A stretch of DNA of 64,000 bases. It comes from Streptomyces gilvus. GTDB taxonomy: Bacteria; Actinomycetota; Actinomycetes; Streptomycetales; Streptomycetaceae. The first letter of the stretch is position 1; every line of letters starts with the position of its first letter. A program made the position numbers and the translations under genes. The DNA lies in contig NZ_JAKWBE010000012.1 in NCBI RefSeq assembly GCF_022513565.1, forward strand, positions 1-64,000, written 5' to 3'. Below, piece after piece: positions 35,796 to 44,132 of the stretch. The notes beneath the pieces are model-generated. The model made no database searches. It was not told the DNA's origin and saw nothing but the letters and a program-made list of their open reading frames with translations.

Positions 35796-36464
35796 CGCGC
35801 GGCGGACGCGCAGGAGGAAGTCCTCCACACGGCGGTGGTCGGGGGTTTCGGGGAGGGGGGTGCGCCGGGACGCCTCGTCCGCCTGCGTCGCCAGGCGGTT
35901 CATCCAGGACTCGACCTCCGGCCAGGGGAGTTCGCCGCGTTTCACGGCGAGCAGGGGCTCGCGCTGGTCGCCCACGTCGATGGTGAGGGCGCCCGTGCGG
36001 AGCAGGTCGCGGGAGCTGATCAGCAGGCGCAGCAGGTGCATCGCGTGCTTCCAGCGCGGGGCGCCGTGGACACGGACGTCCGCCTCCAGTTTCCTGCGCT
36101 GGCCGAGCGCGTAGCGGGTGAAGGTCTCGTGGGCCCGGCGGGAGAGGAACGCCTCGCGCAGGGAGAGGAGTTCGCGGCCCGTCTCGTCCACGTGCTCCAC
36201 GAGGGGCGAGTGCAGGCACTCCAGGATGTTCGGGTTCGCGCGCAGGGCGAGTTCGCAGAAGCGTTCCAGTTCCCAGCTGAACTGTTCGTCCGCCGGGCCC
36301 TCGACATGCGTCGGCGGCTTCTCGAAACGCCAGAACAGGGGCGTGGGGGCGAGGTACACGCCTCGGCGGTCGGTGTCGCTGCCCTCCGTCGCCAGACCGA
36401 ACGCGCGCGACCCCATGACGCAGGAGTAGATCGTGTGGTCGCGCACCAGGGCCTCGGGCTGCAT
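35721..36464 (-). CDS. Second RlaP-like nucleotidyltransferase
   Basis: The 247-residue paralogue has SCVMGSRAFGLATEGSDTDR (residues 14-33; GS and SDTD) and LERFCELALRANPNILECLH, matching its neighbour's layout, with a FTRYALGQRRKLEADVRVHG region and KHAMHLLRLLISSRDLLRTG that recall the family's helical C-terminal part. It faces the first RlaP-like gene and overlaps it by 75 bp; the final 25 residues are read antisense to the partner. ATG 36464 has no strong ribosome site. Pairs of this family next to an ADP-ribosylglycohydrolase suggest a joint function on ADP-ribosylated or damaged RNA (inference). Confidence 0.86.
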   Translation of the reverse strand: MQPEALVRDHTIYSCVMGSRAFGLATEGSDTDRRGVYLAPTPLFWRFEKPPTHVEGPADEQFSWELERFCELALRANPNILECLHSPLVEHVDETGRELLSLREAFLSRRAHETFTRYALGQRRKLEADVRVHGAPRWKHAMHLLRLLISSRDLLRTGALTIDVGDQREPLLAVKRGELPWPEVESWMNRLATQADEASRRTPLPETPDHRRVEDFLLRVRRASALQPDPYDEVVQGVVGTRDVGQR

Positions 36465-36486
36465 GTCCGCGAGCGTACGCGGCGCC

Positions 36487-36900
36487 TCACGCCAGGTGGA
36501 TCGAATTTCCCTCCACCTTGATCTGCTCCGGCGGCAACGGCTTCGGCGCCGGTCCGCCCGCCACCGTACCGTCGGCGATGCGGTACCTGCTGCCGTGGCA
36601 CGGGCAGTCGATGGTGCCGTCGGCGACCGTGCTCACCGTGCAGCCCTGGTGGGTGCAGATCGCCGAGAAGGCCTTGAACTCGCCCTTCGCCGGCTGGGTG
36701 ACGACGACCTTCTCGTCCTTGAAGATCTTGCCCCCGCCGACCGGGATCTCGGAGGTCTTCGCGAGCGCCTGCCCGGCCGAGGCCTTCACGGACGAGGAGC
36801 CCGAACCGCCCCCGCCGTCGCCGTACTTGCTGCAGCCCGCGGCCAGCGGCACCGCGCCTGTCGCGAGGAGAACCGTGCGCCGCGTCGAACGGTGGGTCAT
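36487..36900 (-). CDS. Rieske [2Fe-2S] lipoprotein
   Basis: The 137-residue protein has a twin-arginine-like signal (RSTRRTVLLATGAVPLAAGC) ending in a lipobox with Cys23, a Gly/Ser linker, then a Rieske domain: C82-T-H84-Q-G-C87 and C99-P-C101-H102, giving the two Cys and two His that bind the cluster. It would be a membrane-anchored electron carrier outside the cell. The start ATG (36898-36900) overlaps the stop of the upstream membrane-protein gene. It is shorter than the bc1-complex Rieske protein and has no transmembrane anchor. Confidence 0.92.
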   Translation of the reverse strand: MTHRSTRRTVLLATGAVPLAAGCSKYGDGGGGSGSSSVKASAGQALAKTSEIPVGGGKIFKDEKVVVTQPAKGEFKAFSAICTHQGCTVSTVADGTIDCPCHGSRYRIADGTVAGGPAPKPLPPEQIKVEGNSIHLA

Positions 36901-37481
36901 GTCGTCACTCCGAACGTACGGAAGAACCAGAGGGCGGACGTCAGCCAGATGAGGGTGAGAACACTGAAGACCAGCCCGCCGACGAACGGCAGCAGCCAGC
37001 CCGGCAGCCGCTCCGAGCGGAGCAGCAGCATCTTGGCGCTGAAGGCGCCGAAGAAGAAGCACCCCAGGACGGAGTGCCACATGACGCGCGTGCTGTACGT
37101 CTGGTAGCCCAGCGCGTACAGGCAGTGCACGGCCACCGGGACCGCCACCAGGAACGCGATCCGCCCCGACCAGCGGTGCAGCGCGGGCGCCCAGCTCGGA
37201 CCCCGGAGCCTGCCGTACACCATGAACGCGGACACCAGCTGGACGAGTGCGAAGAGGAAGGCGGTCGTCGCGAGCCACGACTTCACCGCCCCCGTGCTGC
37301 TGAACCCGGCGAGGTTGAAGGCGGTGCCGGCCGGGTGGTGGGCCTTCCCGTAGACGCCGAGGCCGACGGCCACCGCGGCGGCGACCAGGGCCGGGACCAG
37401 ATAGCGGGCCGGGCTCGGCGCCCGGTGGGCCGGCCCCGGAGGCGGAAAACCCTGCGTGGCGGCGTTCGGATCGACGGTCAT
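36897..37481 (-). CDS. DUF6529-like membrane protein
   Basis: A 194-residue protein with about five hydrophobic helices (LVPALVAAAVAVGLGVYG, WLATTAFLFALVQLVSAFM, IAFLVAVPVAVHCLYALGYQ, LGCFFFGAFSAKMLLL, VLTLIWLTSALWFF). His residues at RWSGR-adjacent and AVHCL/MWHSVLG positions resemble haem-ligand sites of small cytochrome b561-like proteins. ATG 37481 has GGGGAG six bases upstream. It lies between a lipoprotein and a Rieske gene, so a membrane electron-transfer partner is plausible. The family assignment rests on memory of similar Streptomyces proteins. Confidence 0.75.
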   Translation of the reverse strand: MTVDPNAATQGFPPPGPAHRAPSPARYLVPALVAAAVAVGLGVYGKAHHPAGTAFNLAGFSSTGAVKSWLATTAFLFALVQLVSAFMVYGRLRGPSWAPALHRWSGRIAFLVAVPVAVHCLYALGYQTYSTRVMWHSVLGCFFFGAFSAKMLLLRSERLPGWLLPFVGGLVFSVLTLIWLTSALWFFRTFGVTT

Positions 37482-37504
37482 GGTCGGCTCCCCGGGCAGA
37501 AGGA

Positions 37505-38164
37505 TCAAGGAGTTACGGGACGTGCCGTGAGCTGCTCCCCGTCGACCGTCACCGCGCCCGTGGCCGGGTCGATGGCGGGCGCGGCCGTGCGCTTGCCGTC
37601 ACGGGTGAGGAGACCGACCTGGCGGCCGTCGGGCAGGACGATCCAGCCGCCGACGATCCGGGCGCCGCGCACCTGGCTGTTGGCCCGGTACAGCCCGGAG
37701 GGCTTGTTGGCCTTGGCCAGGGTGAAGGTGTAGTGGCCGCCACCGAGGTCGGCGGTGCCGCTCAGCCGCGCGCCTCCCTTCAGGGTGCCGTTCAGCCGCG
37801 CGCCGTTCTCGCCGGTCAGCGCCATGCTGCCGTCGTCGCGCACATCGCCCTTCAGCCACGACTCGATGTTGTGGCCGTCGCAGAAGTACGCGATCGCCTT
37901 GCCGCCGCGCAGCGAGACGGCGACGGCGGAGGAGTCGTCGTCGGTGCGCCCGGTGTAGACGCCGGTGGCCGCCGCCGTGCGCGTCGGGGTCGGACTGGAA
38001 CTCGGCGGCGCGCTGGTCCTCGTGGGGGCGGGAGACGCGGCCGGCGACTCCTCCTTGTACGTGGACGAGGCGTTCTTCGTGCCCGTCGTCGAGTTGAGCG
38101 TGAGCATGAACAGGCCGAACAGCAGTCCCGCGAGCAAGGTCAGCAGCGGTCCAGGACGCTTCAT
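37505..38164 (-). CDS. Membrane-anchored extracellular protein of unknown function
   Basis: The 219-residue protein has an N-terminal hydrophobic anchor (PLLTLLAGLLFGLFMLTL), a Ser/Thr/Pro-rich stalk, then a globular domain from residue about 65 (GVYTGRTDDDSSAVAVSLRGGKAIAYFCDG...) with repeated short strands (NGTLKGGARLSGTADLGGGHYTFTL), suggesting a beta-rich fold. No named family is recognised. ATG 38164 has GGAGG upstream. It is the first gene of the three-gene minus-strand operon that includes the membrane protein and the Rieske protein, 23 bp apart from the former. Confidence 0.8.
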   Translation of the reverse strand: MKRPGPLLTLLAGLLFGLFMLTLNSTTGTKNASSTYKEESPAASPAPTRTSAPPSSSPTPTRTAAATGVYTGRTDDDSSAVAVSLRGGKAIAYFCDGHNIESWLKGDVRDDGSMALTGENGARLNGTLKGGARLSGTADLGGGHYTFTLAKANKPSGLYRANSQVRGARIVGGWIVLPDGRQVGLLTRDGKRTAAPAIDPATGAVTVDGEQLTARPVTP

Positions 38165-38389
38165 GAAGGCCTCCCCCGAGGCGAGTTTCCTGTCATGAGA
38201 GCGGACCGGCGGCCACGGCGTAAAGAGGCGCACGGGGTGTTCCGCCCCCAAGTATCGGAATAGAGACATTCGGGTGACATCGCCGGAGATCGTCGGGCCG
38301 TCTCAGCGGGCGGGCGCCGACGGCCGCCGCCGCGCGGGCTGACTAGGCTGGACGGTCACAGAGCCGATGCATGAGCGAGGAGCAGCGCC

Positions 38390-38752
38390 GTGGCGGTACG
38401 AGCGGTCCGGGGAGCCGTCCAACTGGAACGGGACGAGGCCGGACACATGGACGAGCAGGTCGGAGCCCTGCTCACCGCCGTCCTGGAGCGGAACGGCCTG
38501 ACCATCGACGACCTGATCAGCGTCTGGTTCACGGCCACCCCCGACCTGCACAGCGACTTCCCGGCGGCCGCCGCCCGCAAGCTCGGCATCGTCGACGTCC
38601 CCCTGATCTGCGCGCAGGAGCTCGACATCGAGGGCGCCATGCCCCGGGTCGTGCGGATCCTCGCGCACATCGAGACCGACCGGCCCCGCGCCGAGATCAA
38701 CCACGTCTACCTCGGCGCTGCGGCCGCCCTGCGCAAGGACATCGCCCAGTGA
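38390..38752 (+). CDS. aroH: Chorismate mutase, AroH class
   Basis: The 120-residue enzyme converts chorismate to prephenate. AVRAVRGAVQLERDE at the start, VLERNGLTIDDLISVWFTATPDLHSDFPAAAARKLG and RVLAH-like end segment (RILAHIETDRPRAEINHVYLGAA) match the trimeric AroH fold rather than the AroQ type. GTG 38390 has GAGGAG upstream, and a TAGGCT -10-like hexamer lies at 38344-38349. Its stop overlaps the tyrA start, coupling two consecutive steps of tyrosine synthesis. Confidence 0.93.
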   Translation: MAVRAVRGAVQLERDEAGHMDEQVGALLTAVLERNGLTIDDLISVWFTATPDLHSDFPAAAARKLGIVDVPLICAQELDIEGAMPRVVRILAHIETDRPRAEINHVYLGAAAALRKDIAQ

Positions 38753-39834
38753 GAACCGCACTCGTCATCGGCACCGGCCTCATCGGTACGTCCGCGGCCC
38801 TCGCCCTGTCCCAGCGGGGCGTCGTCGTCCACCTCACCGACCACGACCCGGAGCAGGCCCGCACCGCGGCCGCGCTGGGCGCCGGCACGGACGAGATTCC
38901 CGAGGGACCCGTCGACCTCGCGATCGTCGCCGCCCCGCCGGCCCATGTCGCCGCCGTGCTCGCCGACGCCATGCGCCGGGGCGTCGCCCGTGGCTACATC
39001 GACGTGGCCAGCGTCAAGGGCGGTCCGCGCCGCGAGCTGGAGGCGCTGGGCCTGGACCTGGCGTCGTACATCGGCACGCACCCCATGTCCGGCCGGGAGA
39101 AGTCCGGCCCGCTGGCCGCCACCGGCGACCTCTTCGAGGGCCGCCCCTGGGTGCTGACGCCGACCCGGGACACCGACACCGAGGTGCTGAACCTCGCGCT
39201 GGAGCTGGTCTCGCACTGCCGTGCCGTGCCGGTGGTGATGGACGCCGACGCCCACGACCGCGCCGTCGCGCTCGTCTCTCACATGCCCCACCTGGTCTCC
39301 AGCATGGTCGCCGCGCGTCTGGAGAACGCCGAGGAGGCGGCCGTACGGCTGTGCGGGCAGGGCATCCGGGACGTGACCCGGATCGCCGCCTCCGACCCCC
39401 GGATGTGGATCGACATCCTCTCCGCCAACCCCGGGCCGGTCGCCGACCTGCTCTCGGACGTCGCCGCCGATCTGGAGGAGACCGTCGAGGCGCTGCGCTC
39501 CCTGCAGTCCTCGGACGACGCCAAGCGGCGCGAGGGCACGGCCGGCATCGAGGACGTGCTGCGCCGCGGCAACGCGGGGCAGGTCCGCGTCCCCGGCAAG
39601 CACGGCTCCGCTCCGCGGGTGTACGAGGCCGTCACCGTCCTGATCAGCGACGAACCCGGCCAGCTGGCCCGTATCTTCGCCGACGCCGGCCGGGCCGGGG
39701 TCAACATCGAGGACGTGCGCATCGAGCACGCGACCGGGCAGCAGGCGGGTCTGATCCAGCTGATGGTGGAGCCGCAGGCGGCGCCGGTGCTCAGTGCCGC
39801 GCTGCGGGAGCGGGGCTGGTCCATCCGGCAGTGA
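38749..39834 (+). CDS. tyrA: Prephenate dehydrogenase
   Basis: The 361-residue enzyme oxidises prephenate toward tyrosine. The Rossmann motif ALVIGTGLIGTSAALAL, the THPMSGREKSGP substrate region and HDRAVALVSHMPHLVSS are typical of TyrA. The last 85 residues form an ACT domain (VTVLISDEPGQLARIFADAG...), which probably mediates feedback control by tyrosine. GTG 38749 overlaps the aroH stop (GTGA). Confidence 0.94.
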   Translation: MRTALVIGTGLIGTSAALALSQRGVVVHLTDHDPEQARTAAALGAGTDEIPEGPVDLAIVAAPPAHVAAVLADAMRRGVARGYIDVASVKGGPRRELEALGLDLASYIGTHPMSGREKSGPLAATGDLFEGRPWVLTPTRDTDTEVLNLALELVSHCRAVPVVMDADAHDRAVALVSHMPHLVSSMVAARLENAEEAAVRLCGQGIRDVTRIAASDPRMWIDILSANPGPVADLLSDVAADLEETVEALRSLQSSDDAKRREGTAGIEDVLRRGNAGQVRVPGKHGSAPRVYEAVTVLISDEPGQLARIFADAGRAGVNIEDVRIEHATGQQAGLIQLMVEPQAAPVLSAALRERGWSIRQ

Positions 39835-39945
39835 TCCTCCCGATCATCCGCCTGTAAGAGGGGACCCGGGAAGCCAGTAACCTTGTGCGGGGCGCGCTCG
39901 CGCCCGTACACCACCCACCGCACCGCACCAGGAAGGTGTCCCCTC

Positions 39946-40632
39946 GTGGAAAACGGCGCCGCCAAGCCCGTGATCGTCGCCATCGACGGTCCCTCCGGCA
40001 CGGGCAAGTCGAGCACGTCGAAGGCCGTCGCCGCGCAGCTCGGCCTGAGCTACCTGGACACCGGCGCCCAGTACCGGGCGATCACCTGGTGGATGGTGAC
40101 CAACGGGATCGACCTCGAGGACCCCTCCGCGATCGCCGCCGTGGCCGGCAAGCCCGAGATCGTCTCCGGTACGGACCCGGCGAACCCGACGATCAGCGTC
40201 GACGGCACCGACGTGGCCGGGCCGATCCGCACCCATGAGGTCACCGCCCAGGTCAGCGCGGTCAGCGCGGTGCCCGAGGTGCGCGCCCGGATCACCGAGC
40301 TGCAGCGTTCGCTGGCCGCCTCCGCGGAGAGCGGCATCGTCGTCGAGGGCCGGGACATCGGTACGACGGTGCTGCCCGACGCCGATCTGAAGATCTTCCT
40401 CACCGCCTCCGCGGAGGCCCGCGCGGCCCGCCGCAGCGGTGAGCTGAAGGGCGCCGACGTCAACGCGACCCGCGAGGCCCTGATCAAGCGGGACGCGGCC
40501 GACTCCTCCCGCAAGACCTCGCCGCTCGCCAAGGCGGACGACGCGGTCGAGGTGGACACCACCGAACTCACCCTCGCGCAGGTCATAGAGTGCGTCGTCA
40601 CCCTCGTCGAGGAGAAGCGGGCCGGGAAGTGA
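39946..40632 (+). CDS. cmk: Cytidylate kinase
   Basis: The 228-residue enzyme phosphorylates CMP and dCMP. The P-loop is IDGPSGTGKSSTSKAVA (residues about 13-29); LSYLDTGAQYRAITW and VVEGRDIGTTVLPDADLKIFLTAS follow the family. GTG 39946 has AGGAAGG upstream and a TAACCT hexamer at 39878-39883 may be its -10. plsC overlaps its stop, and der follows, as in other actinobacteria. Confidence 0.95.
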   Translation: MENGAAKPVIVAIDGPSGTGKSSTSKAVAAQLGLSYLDTGAQYRAITWWMVTNGIDLEDPSAIAAVAGKPEIVSGTDPANPTISVDGTDVAGPIRTHEVTAQVSAVSAVPEVRARITELQRSLAASAESGIVVEGRDIGTTVLPDADLKIFLTASAEARAARRSGELKGADVNATREALIKRDAADSSRKTSPLAKADDAVEVDTTELTLAQVIECVVTLVEEKRAGK

Positions 40633-41282
40633 CTGCTGCTCCCGTTGCCTCCGAGCGGGGCGCCGAGGTCGGGCGGCGCATCGGCGTCGGCCTGATGTAC
40701 GGGCTGTGGAAGCCGCGGGTGCTCGGCGCCTGGAGGGTGCCCGCGAGCGGCCCGGTGATCCTCGCGGTGAACCACTCCCACAACATCGACGGCCCGATGG
40801 TCATGGGGGTGGCGCCCCGGCCGACGCACTTCCTGATCAAGAAGGAGGCGTTCGTCGGCCCGCTCGACCCGTTCCTGACGGCCATCGGCCAGCTGAAGGT
40901 GGACCGCTCGGTCGCCGACCGCGGGGCCATAACGCGCGCGCTCGACGTCCTTGCGGCCGGGGGAGTCCTGGGCATCTTCCCGGAGGGCACCCGCGGAGAG
41001 GGCGACTTCGCCTCCCTGCGCGCCGGGCTCGCCTACTTCGCCGTCCGCAGCGGCGCCCCGATCGTCCCGGTCGCCGTCCTGGGAAGTTCCGACCGGCCCG
41101 GACGGTTGATAAAGGGGCTGCCTCCGCTGCGCAGCCGCGTCGACGTCGTCTTCGGCGACCCCTTCGAGGCGGGCGACGGCACCGGACGACGCACCCGAGC
41201 GGCCCTGGACGCGGCCACCGAACGCATCCAGAAACAGCTCGGCACCCACCTGGAAAACGCCAGGCGCCTGACCGGGCGTTAG
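40629..41282 (+). CDS. plsC: 1-acylglycerol-3-phosphate acyltransferase family protein
   Basis: The 217-residue protein has acyltransferase block I AVNHSHNIDGPM (H-x4-D), block III FPEGTRGEGD and block IV APIVPVAVLGSSD, so it probably makes phosphatidic acid or a related lipid at the inner membrane. GTG 40629 overlaps the cmk stop (GTGA). A PlsC-like gene between cmk and der is common in Streptomyces. Confidence 0.9.
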   Translation: MTAAPVASERGAEVGRRIGVGLMYGLWKPRVLGAWRVPASGPVILAVNHSHNIDGPMVMGVAPRPTHFLIKKEAFVGPLDPFLTAIGQLKVDRSVADRGAITRALDVLAAGGVLGIFPEGTRGEGDFASLRAGLAYFAVRSGAPIVPVAVLGSSDRPGRLIKGLPPLRSRVDVVFGDPFEAGDGTGRRTRAALDAATERIQKQLGTHLENARRLTGR

Positions 41283-41359
41283 GCAACACTGAGTAGTGGA
41301 TCACACCGGATGACACCGGGGGGTCCACCGATCACCACGATGAACGAGGTACGGACTTC

Positions 41360-42838
41360 ATGAACGACGACATCCACTCCGAGGGCTCTTTCGAAGAGCA
41401 TGACCACGGAGAGCTTGGCGATGCCGAGTACGCGGAGTTCATGGAGCTCGCCGCGGAAGAGGGCTTCGACCTCGAGGACGTCGAGGGGGCCATCGAGGCC
41501 GCGGGGCACGGGCCGCTGCCGGTGCTGGCGGTGGTCGGGCGGCCGAACGTCGGCAAGTCGACCCTCGTCAACCGCATCATCGGCCGCCGTGAGGCGGTCG
41601 TCGAGGACAAGCCCGGTGTCACCCGCGACCGGGTGACCTACGAGGCCGAGTGGGCGGGCCGCCGCTTCAAGGTCGTCGACACCGGCGGCTGGGAGCAGGA
41701 CGTCCTCGGCATCGACGCCTCCGTGGCCGCCCAGGCCGAGTACGCGATCGAGGCCGCCGACGCGGTGGTGTTCGTCGTCGACGCCAAGGTCGGCGCGACC
41801 GACACCGACGAGGCGGTCGTACGACTGCTGCGCAAGGCCGGCAAGCCCGTCGTGCTGGCGGCCAACAAGGTCGACGGCCCCAGCGGCGAGGCGGACGCCG
41901 CCTACCTGTGGTCCCTCGGCCTCGGCGAGCCGCACCCGGTCTCCGCGCTGCACGGCCGCGGCACCGGCGACATGCTCGACGCCGTCCTGGAGGCGCTCCC
42001 GGACGCGCCCGCGCAGACCTTCGGCGGCACCGGCATCGGCGGCCCCCGCCGGATCGCCCTCATCGGCCGCCCGAACGTCGGCAAGTCCTCCCTGCTGAAC
42101 AAGGTCGCGGGCGAGGAGCGCGTCGTCGTCAACGAAATCGCGGGCACCACCCGCGACCCGGTCGACGAGCTGATCGAACTCGGCGGAGTCACCTGGAAGT
42201 TCGTCGACACGGCCGGTATCCGCAAGCGCGTCCACCTCCAGCAGGGCGCCGACTACTACGCCTCGCTGCGCACCGCGGCCGCCGTCGAGAAGGCCGAGGT
42301 GGCGGTCATCCTGATCGACGCGTCCGAGTCCATCTCGGTGCAGGACCAGCGGATCGTCACCATGGCCGTCGAGGCGGGCCGTGCCATGGTCATCGCCTAC
42401 AACAAGTGGGACACCCTCGACGAGGAGCGCCGCTACTACCTGGAGCGGGAGATCGAGACCGAGTTCGGCCAGGTGGCGTGGGCGCCCCGGGTCAACGTCT
42501 CGGCGCGCACCGGGCGGCACATGGAGAAGCTGGTCCCGGCGATCGAGACCGCTCTCGCCGGCTGGGAGACCCGTATCCCCACCGGCCGCCTGAACGCCTT
42601 CCTCGGCGAGCTGGTCGCCGCCCACCCGCATCCGATCCGGGGCGGCAAGCAGCCGCGCATCCTCTTCGGCACCCAGGCCGGCACCAAGCCGCCGCGGTTC
42701 GTCTTCTTCGCCTCCGGCTTCATCGAGGCGGGCTACCGGCGCTTCATCGAGCGCCGGCTGCGGGAGGAGTTCGGCTTCGAGGGGACGCCGATCCATATCT
42801 CGGTGCGGGTGCGCGAGAAGCGTGGGAAGAAGAAGTAG
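41360..42838 (+). CDS. der: Ribosome biogenesis GTPase Der
   Basis: The 492-residue protein has two consecutive GTPase domains (P-loops GRPNVGKST at 60-68 and GRPNVGKSS near residue 235) and a C-terminal KH-like domain (RLNAFLGELVAAHPHPIRGGKQPRILFGTQ). It assists 50S subunit assembly. An acidic extension of about 55 residues precedes the first G domain, as in other actinobacterial Der proteins. ATG 41360 is used. A terminator follows at 42861. Confidence 0.96.
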   Translation: MNDDIHSEGSFEEHDHGELGDAEYAEFMELAAEEGFDLEDVEGAIEAAGHGPLPVLAVVGRPNVGKSTLVNRIIGRREAVVEDKPGVTRDRVTYEAEWAGRRFKVVDTGGWEQDVLGIDASVAAQAEYAIEAADAVVFVVDAKVGATDTDEAVVRLLRKAGKPVVLAANKVDGPSGEADAAYLWSLGLGEPHPVSALHGRGTGDMLDAVLEALPDAPAQTFGGTGIGGPRRIALIGRPNVGKSSLLNKVAGEERVVVNEIAGTTRDPVDELIELGGVTWKFVDTAGIRKRVHLQQGADYYASLRTAAAVEKAEVAVILIDASESISVQDQRIVTMAVEAGRAMVIAYNKWDTLDEERRYYLEREIETEFGQVAWAPRVNVSARTGRHMEKLVPAIETALAGWETRIPTGRLNAFLGELVAAHPHPIRGGKQPRILFGTQAGTKPPRFVFFASGFIEAGYRRFIERRLREEFGFEGTPIHISVRVREKRGKKK

Positions 42839-42860
42839 GCGCGAACAACACGCCAACGAC

Positions 42861-42897
42861 AAGGAGGGCGGCCCCCGTCGGGACCGCCCTCCTTCTC
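42861..42897. terminator. Bidirectional terminator after der
   Basis: Arms 42861-42875 (AAGGAGGGCGGCCCC) and 42880-42894 (GGGACCGCCCTCCTT) pair over 15 bp with one mismatch. It separates der from the convergent gene ending at 42906. Confidence 0.85.
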
Positions 42898-42905
42898 GTG
42901 TCCGC

Positions 42906-43337
42906 TCAGCCGCCTCCGCGCGAACCCGGCGGCAGGGCCGCCGGTACGTGCCGCATCGCCGAGGCCTGGGGCCCGATGTGCCCGACCCGCTGCCACTGCG
43001 ACTGCTGACGCGCGACGGACGCCCCCGCGCTGTAGGCGCCGTAGGAGCTGCTGAACGACCCCGGGCGGTGCCCGCCGTACGACCCCGTGCTGTACGAGAT
43101 GTCCCCGAAGGCGATGAAGCCCAGATCCTCCTCGCCGCTGCGGTCCCCCGGCAGCGCGCGGAAGGACTTGACGTACTCGGCGTAGAGCGCGTCGTAGATC
43201 GGCGTGGCCGATGGGCCGCCCAGAAGGTCCGGAGCCGACCTCGACGAAGGGATCGACTGGAACGACTGGCGGCGCGGAACGTCGTATGCGTGCACGTATG
43301 TCCAAACGACCTGGCCTCGCTTGGGATGCGGGTTCAC
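42906..43337 (-). CDS. Unrecognised Ser/Gly/Tyr-rich protein
   Basis: A 143-residue protein with no family that I can name. The N-terminal part (WTYVHAYDVPRRQSFQSIPS) is basic and structured-looking; PIYDALYAEYVKSFRALPGDRSGEEDLGFIAFGD is helix-then-strand; the rest is rich in Ser, Gly, Tyr and Gln (SYSTGSYGGHRPGSFSSSYG). No signal peptide. GTG 43337 is used; a later start is possible. It follows the gene at 43350-44132 by 12 bp on the same strand and is probably co-transcribed. Confidence 0.65.
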   Translation of the reverse strand: MNPHPKRGQVVWTYVHAYDVPRRQSFQSIPSSRSAPDLLGGPSATPIYDALYAEYVKSFRALPGDRSGEEDLGFIAFGDISYSTGSYGGHRPGSFSSSYGAYSAGASVARQQSQWQRVGHIGPQASAMRHVPAALPPGSRGGG

Positions 43338-43349
43338 ACGACGGGGCCC

Positions 43350-44132
43350 TCAGGTGCCGGCGAGGGGCATGGCCGCGGCGACCAGCTTGCCGTTGGCGGC
43401 GGCCTTGTCGAGCGCGTCCCGCAGCAGGTCCTCACGCGGCTGGCGGCCGATCGAGCCGACCGGCGCGGCGAACATCAGGACCTGCCGGCGCTTGTTCGCG
43501 GCGGCCCGCCAGCCCTCCGTCACCTGCAGCGGCTGGTGCGCCTGCCACCAGGCCACCGGCTGACCGCCGGACGCGTTCGGCTGCAGCACCGCGTGCAGCT
43601 GGCCGACCGCGAGCAGCACCGACCAGCCGTGCAGCACCGGCGGCACCTCGTTGATCGCCGTCAGCGGCATGAACCCCTGCTCGATGAGCAGCGGCAGGAA
43701 GTCGTCGCCGAGACCCGTGGCGCCCGGCCGTACGATGGGTCCCGTCGGCTCGACGACCAGCGCCGGGTGCAACTCCCCGGCGATCAGCACGAGTCCGCTG
43801 GTCACCCCGAGCACGGCCTGCTCCGGTACGACCTTGTCCGGGTCCAGGTCCACCGTGTCGCCGGAGATGGACCGCACGGCCCCCCTCAGCTGCTCCTCGG
43901 TCACCTGAACGACCTGCGAGGGCAGGCAGGTGGCGTGGGCGAAGGCGAGGACGGCGGTCTCGTCGCCGATGAACAGGACGGTGCTGGTGCGCTCCTGTTC
44001 GGAGTCGCCCGGGGTGCGGCAGGACGTGCAGTCGTAGCTGCCGGGGGCGTTCTGTCCGGCGAGCAGCCGGTCGGCTTCTTCGTCGCCGATCTCGGCGCGT
44101 ACCTCGTCGCTGACGTCGAGCATGCGCGGCAC
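43350..44132 (-). CDS. Unrecognised cytoplasmic protein with CxxC motif
   Basis: A 260-residue protein. It has one CTSC motif near residue 35 (YDCTSCRTPGDSEQERTSTVLFIGD), then a beta-rich region and a GWSVLLAVGQLHAVLQPNASG segment. No catalytic motif or membrane helix is apparent, and I cannot assign a family. GTG 44132 has GGGGAG six bases upstream. It probably forms an operon with the Ser/Gly/Tyr-rich gene downstream. It is divergent from the Rpf gene across a 510-bp gap. Confidence 0.75.
   Translation of the reverse strand: MPRMLDVSDEVRAEIGDEEADRLLAGQNAPGSYDCTSCRTPGDSEQERTSTVLFIGDETAVLAFAHATCLPSQVVQVTEEQLRGAVRSISGDTVDLDPDKVVPEQAVLGVTSGLVLIAGELHPALVVEPTGPIVRPGATGLGDDFLPLLIEQGFMPLTAINEVPPVLHGWSVLLAVGQLHAVLQPNASGGQPVAWWQAHQPLQVTEGWRAAANKRRQVLMFAAPVGSIGRQPREDLLRDALDKAAANGKLVAAAMPLAGT

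Noticed and set aside
38371..38748. An extension of tyrA upstream through the aroH region
   Set aside because: The frame is open but the TyrA family starts at the Rossmann motif just after GTG 38749, which overlaps the aroH stop.
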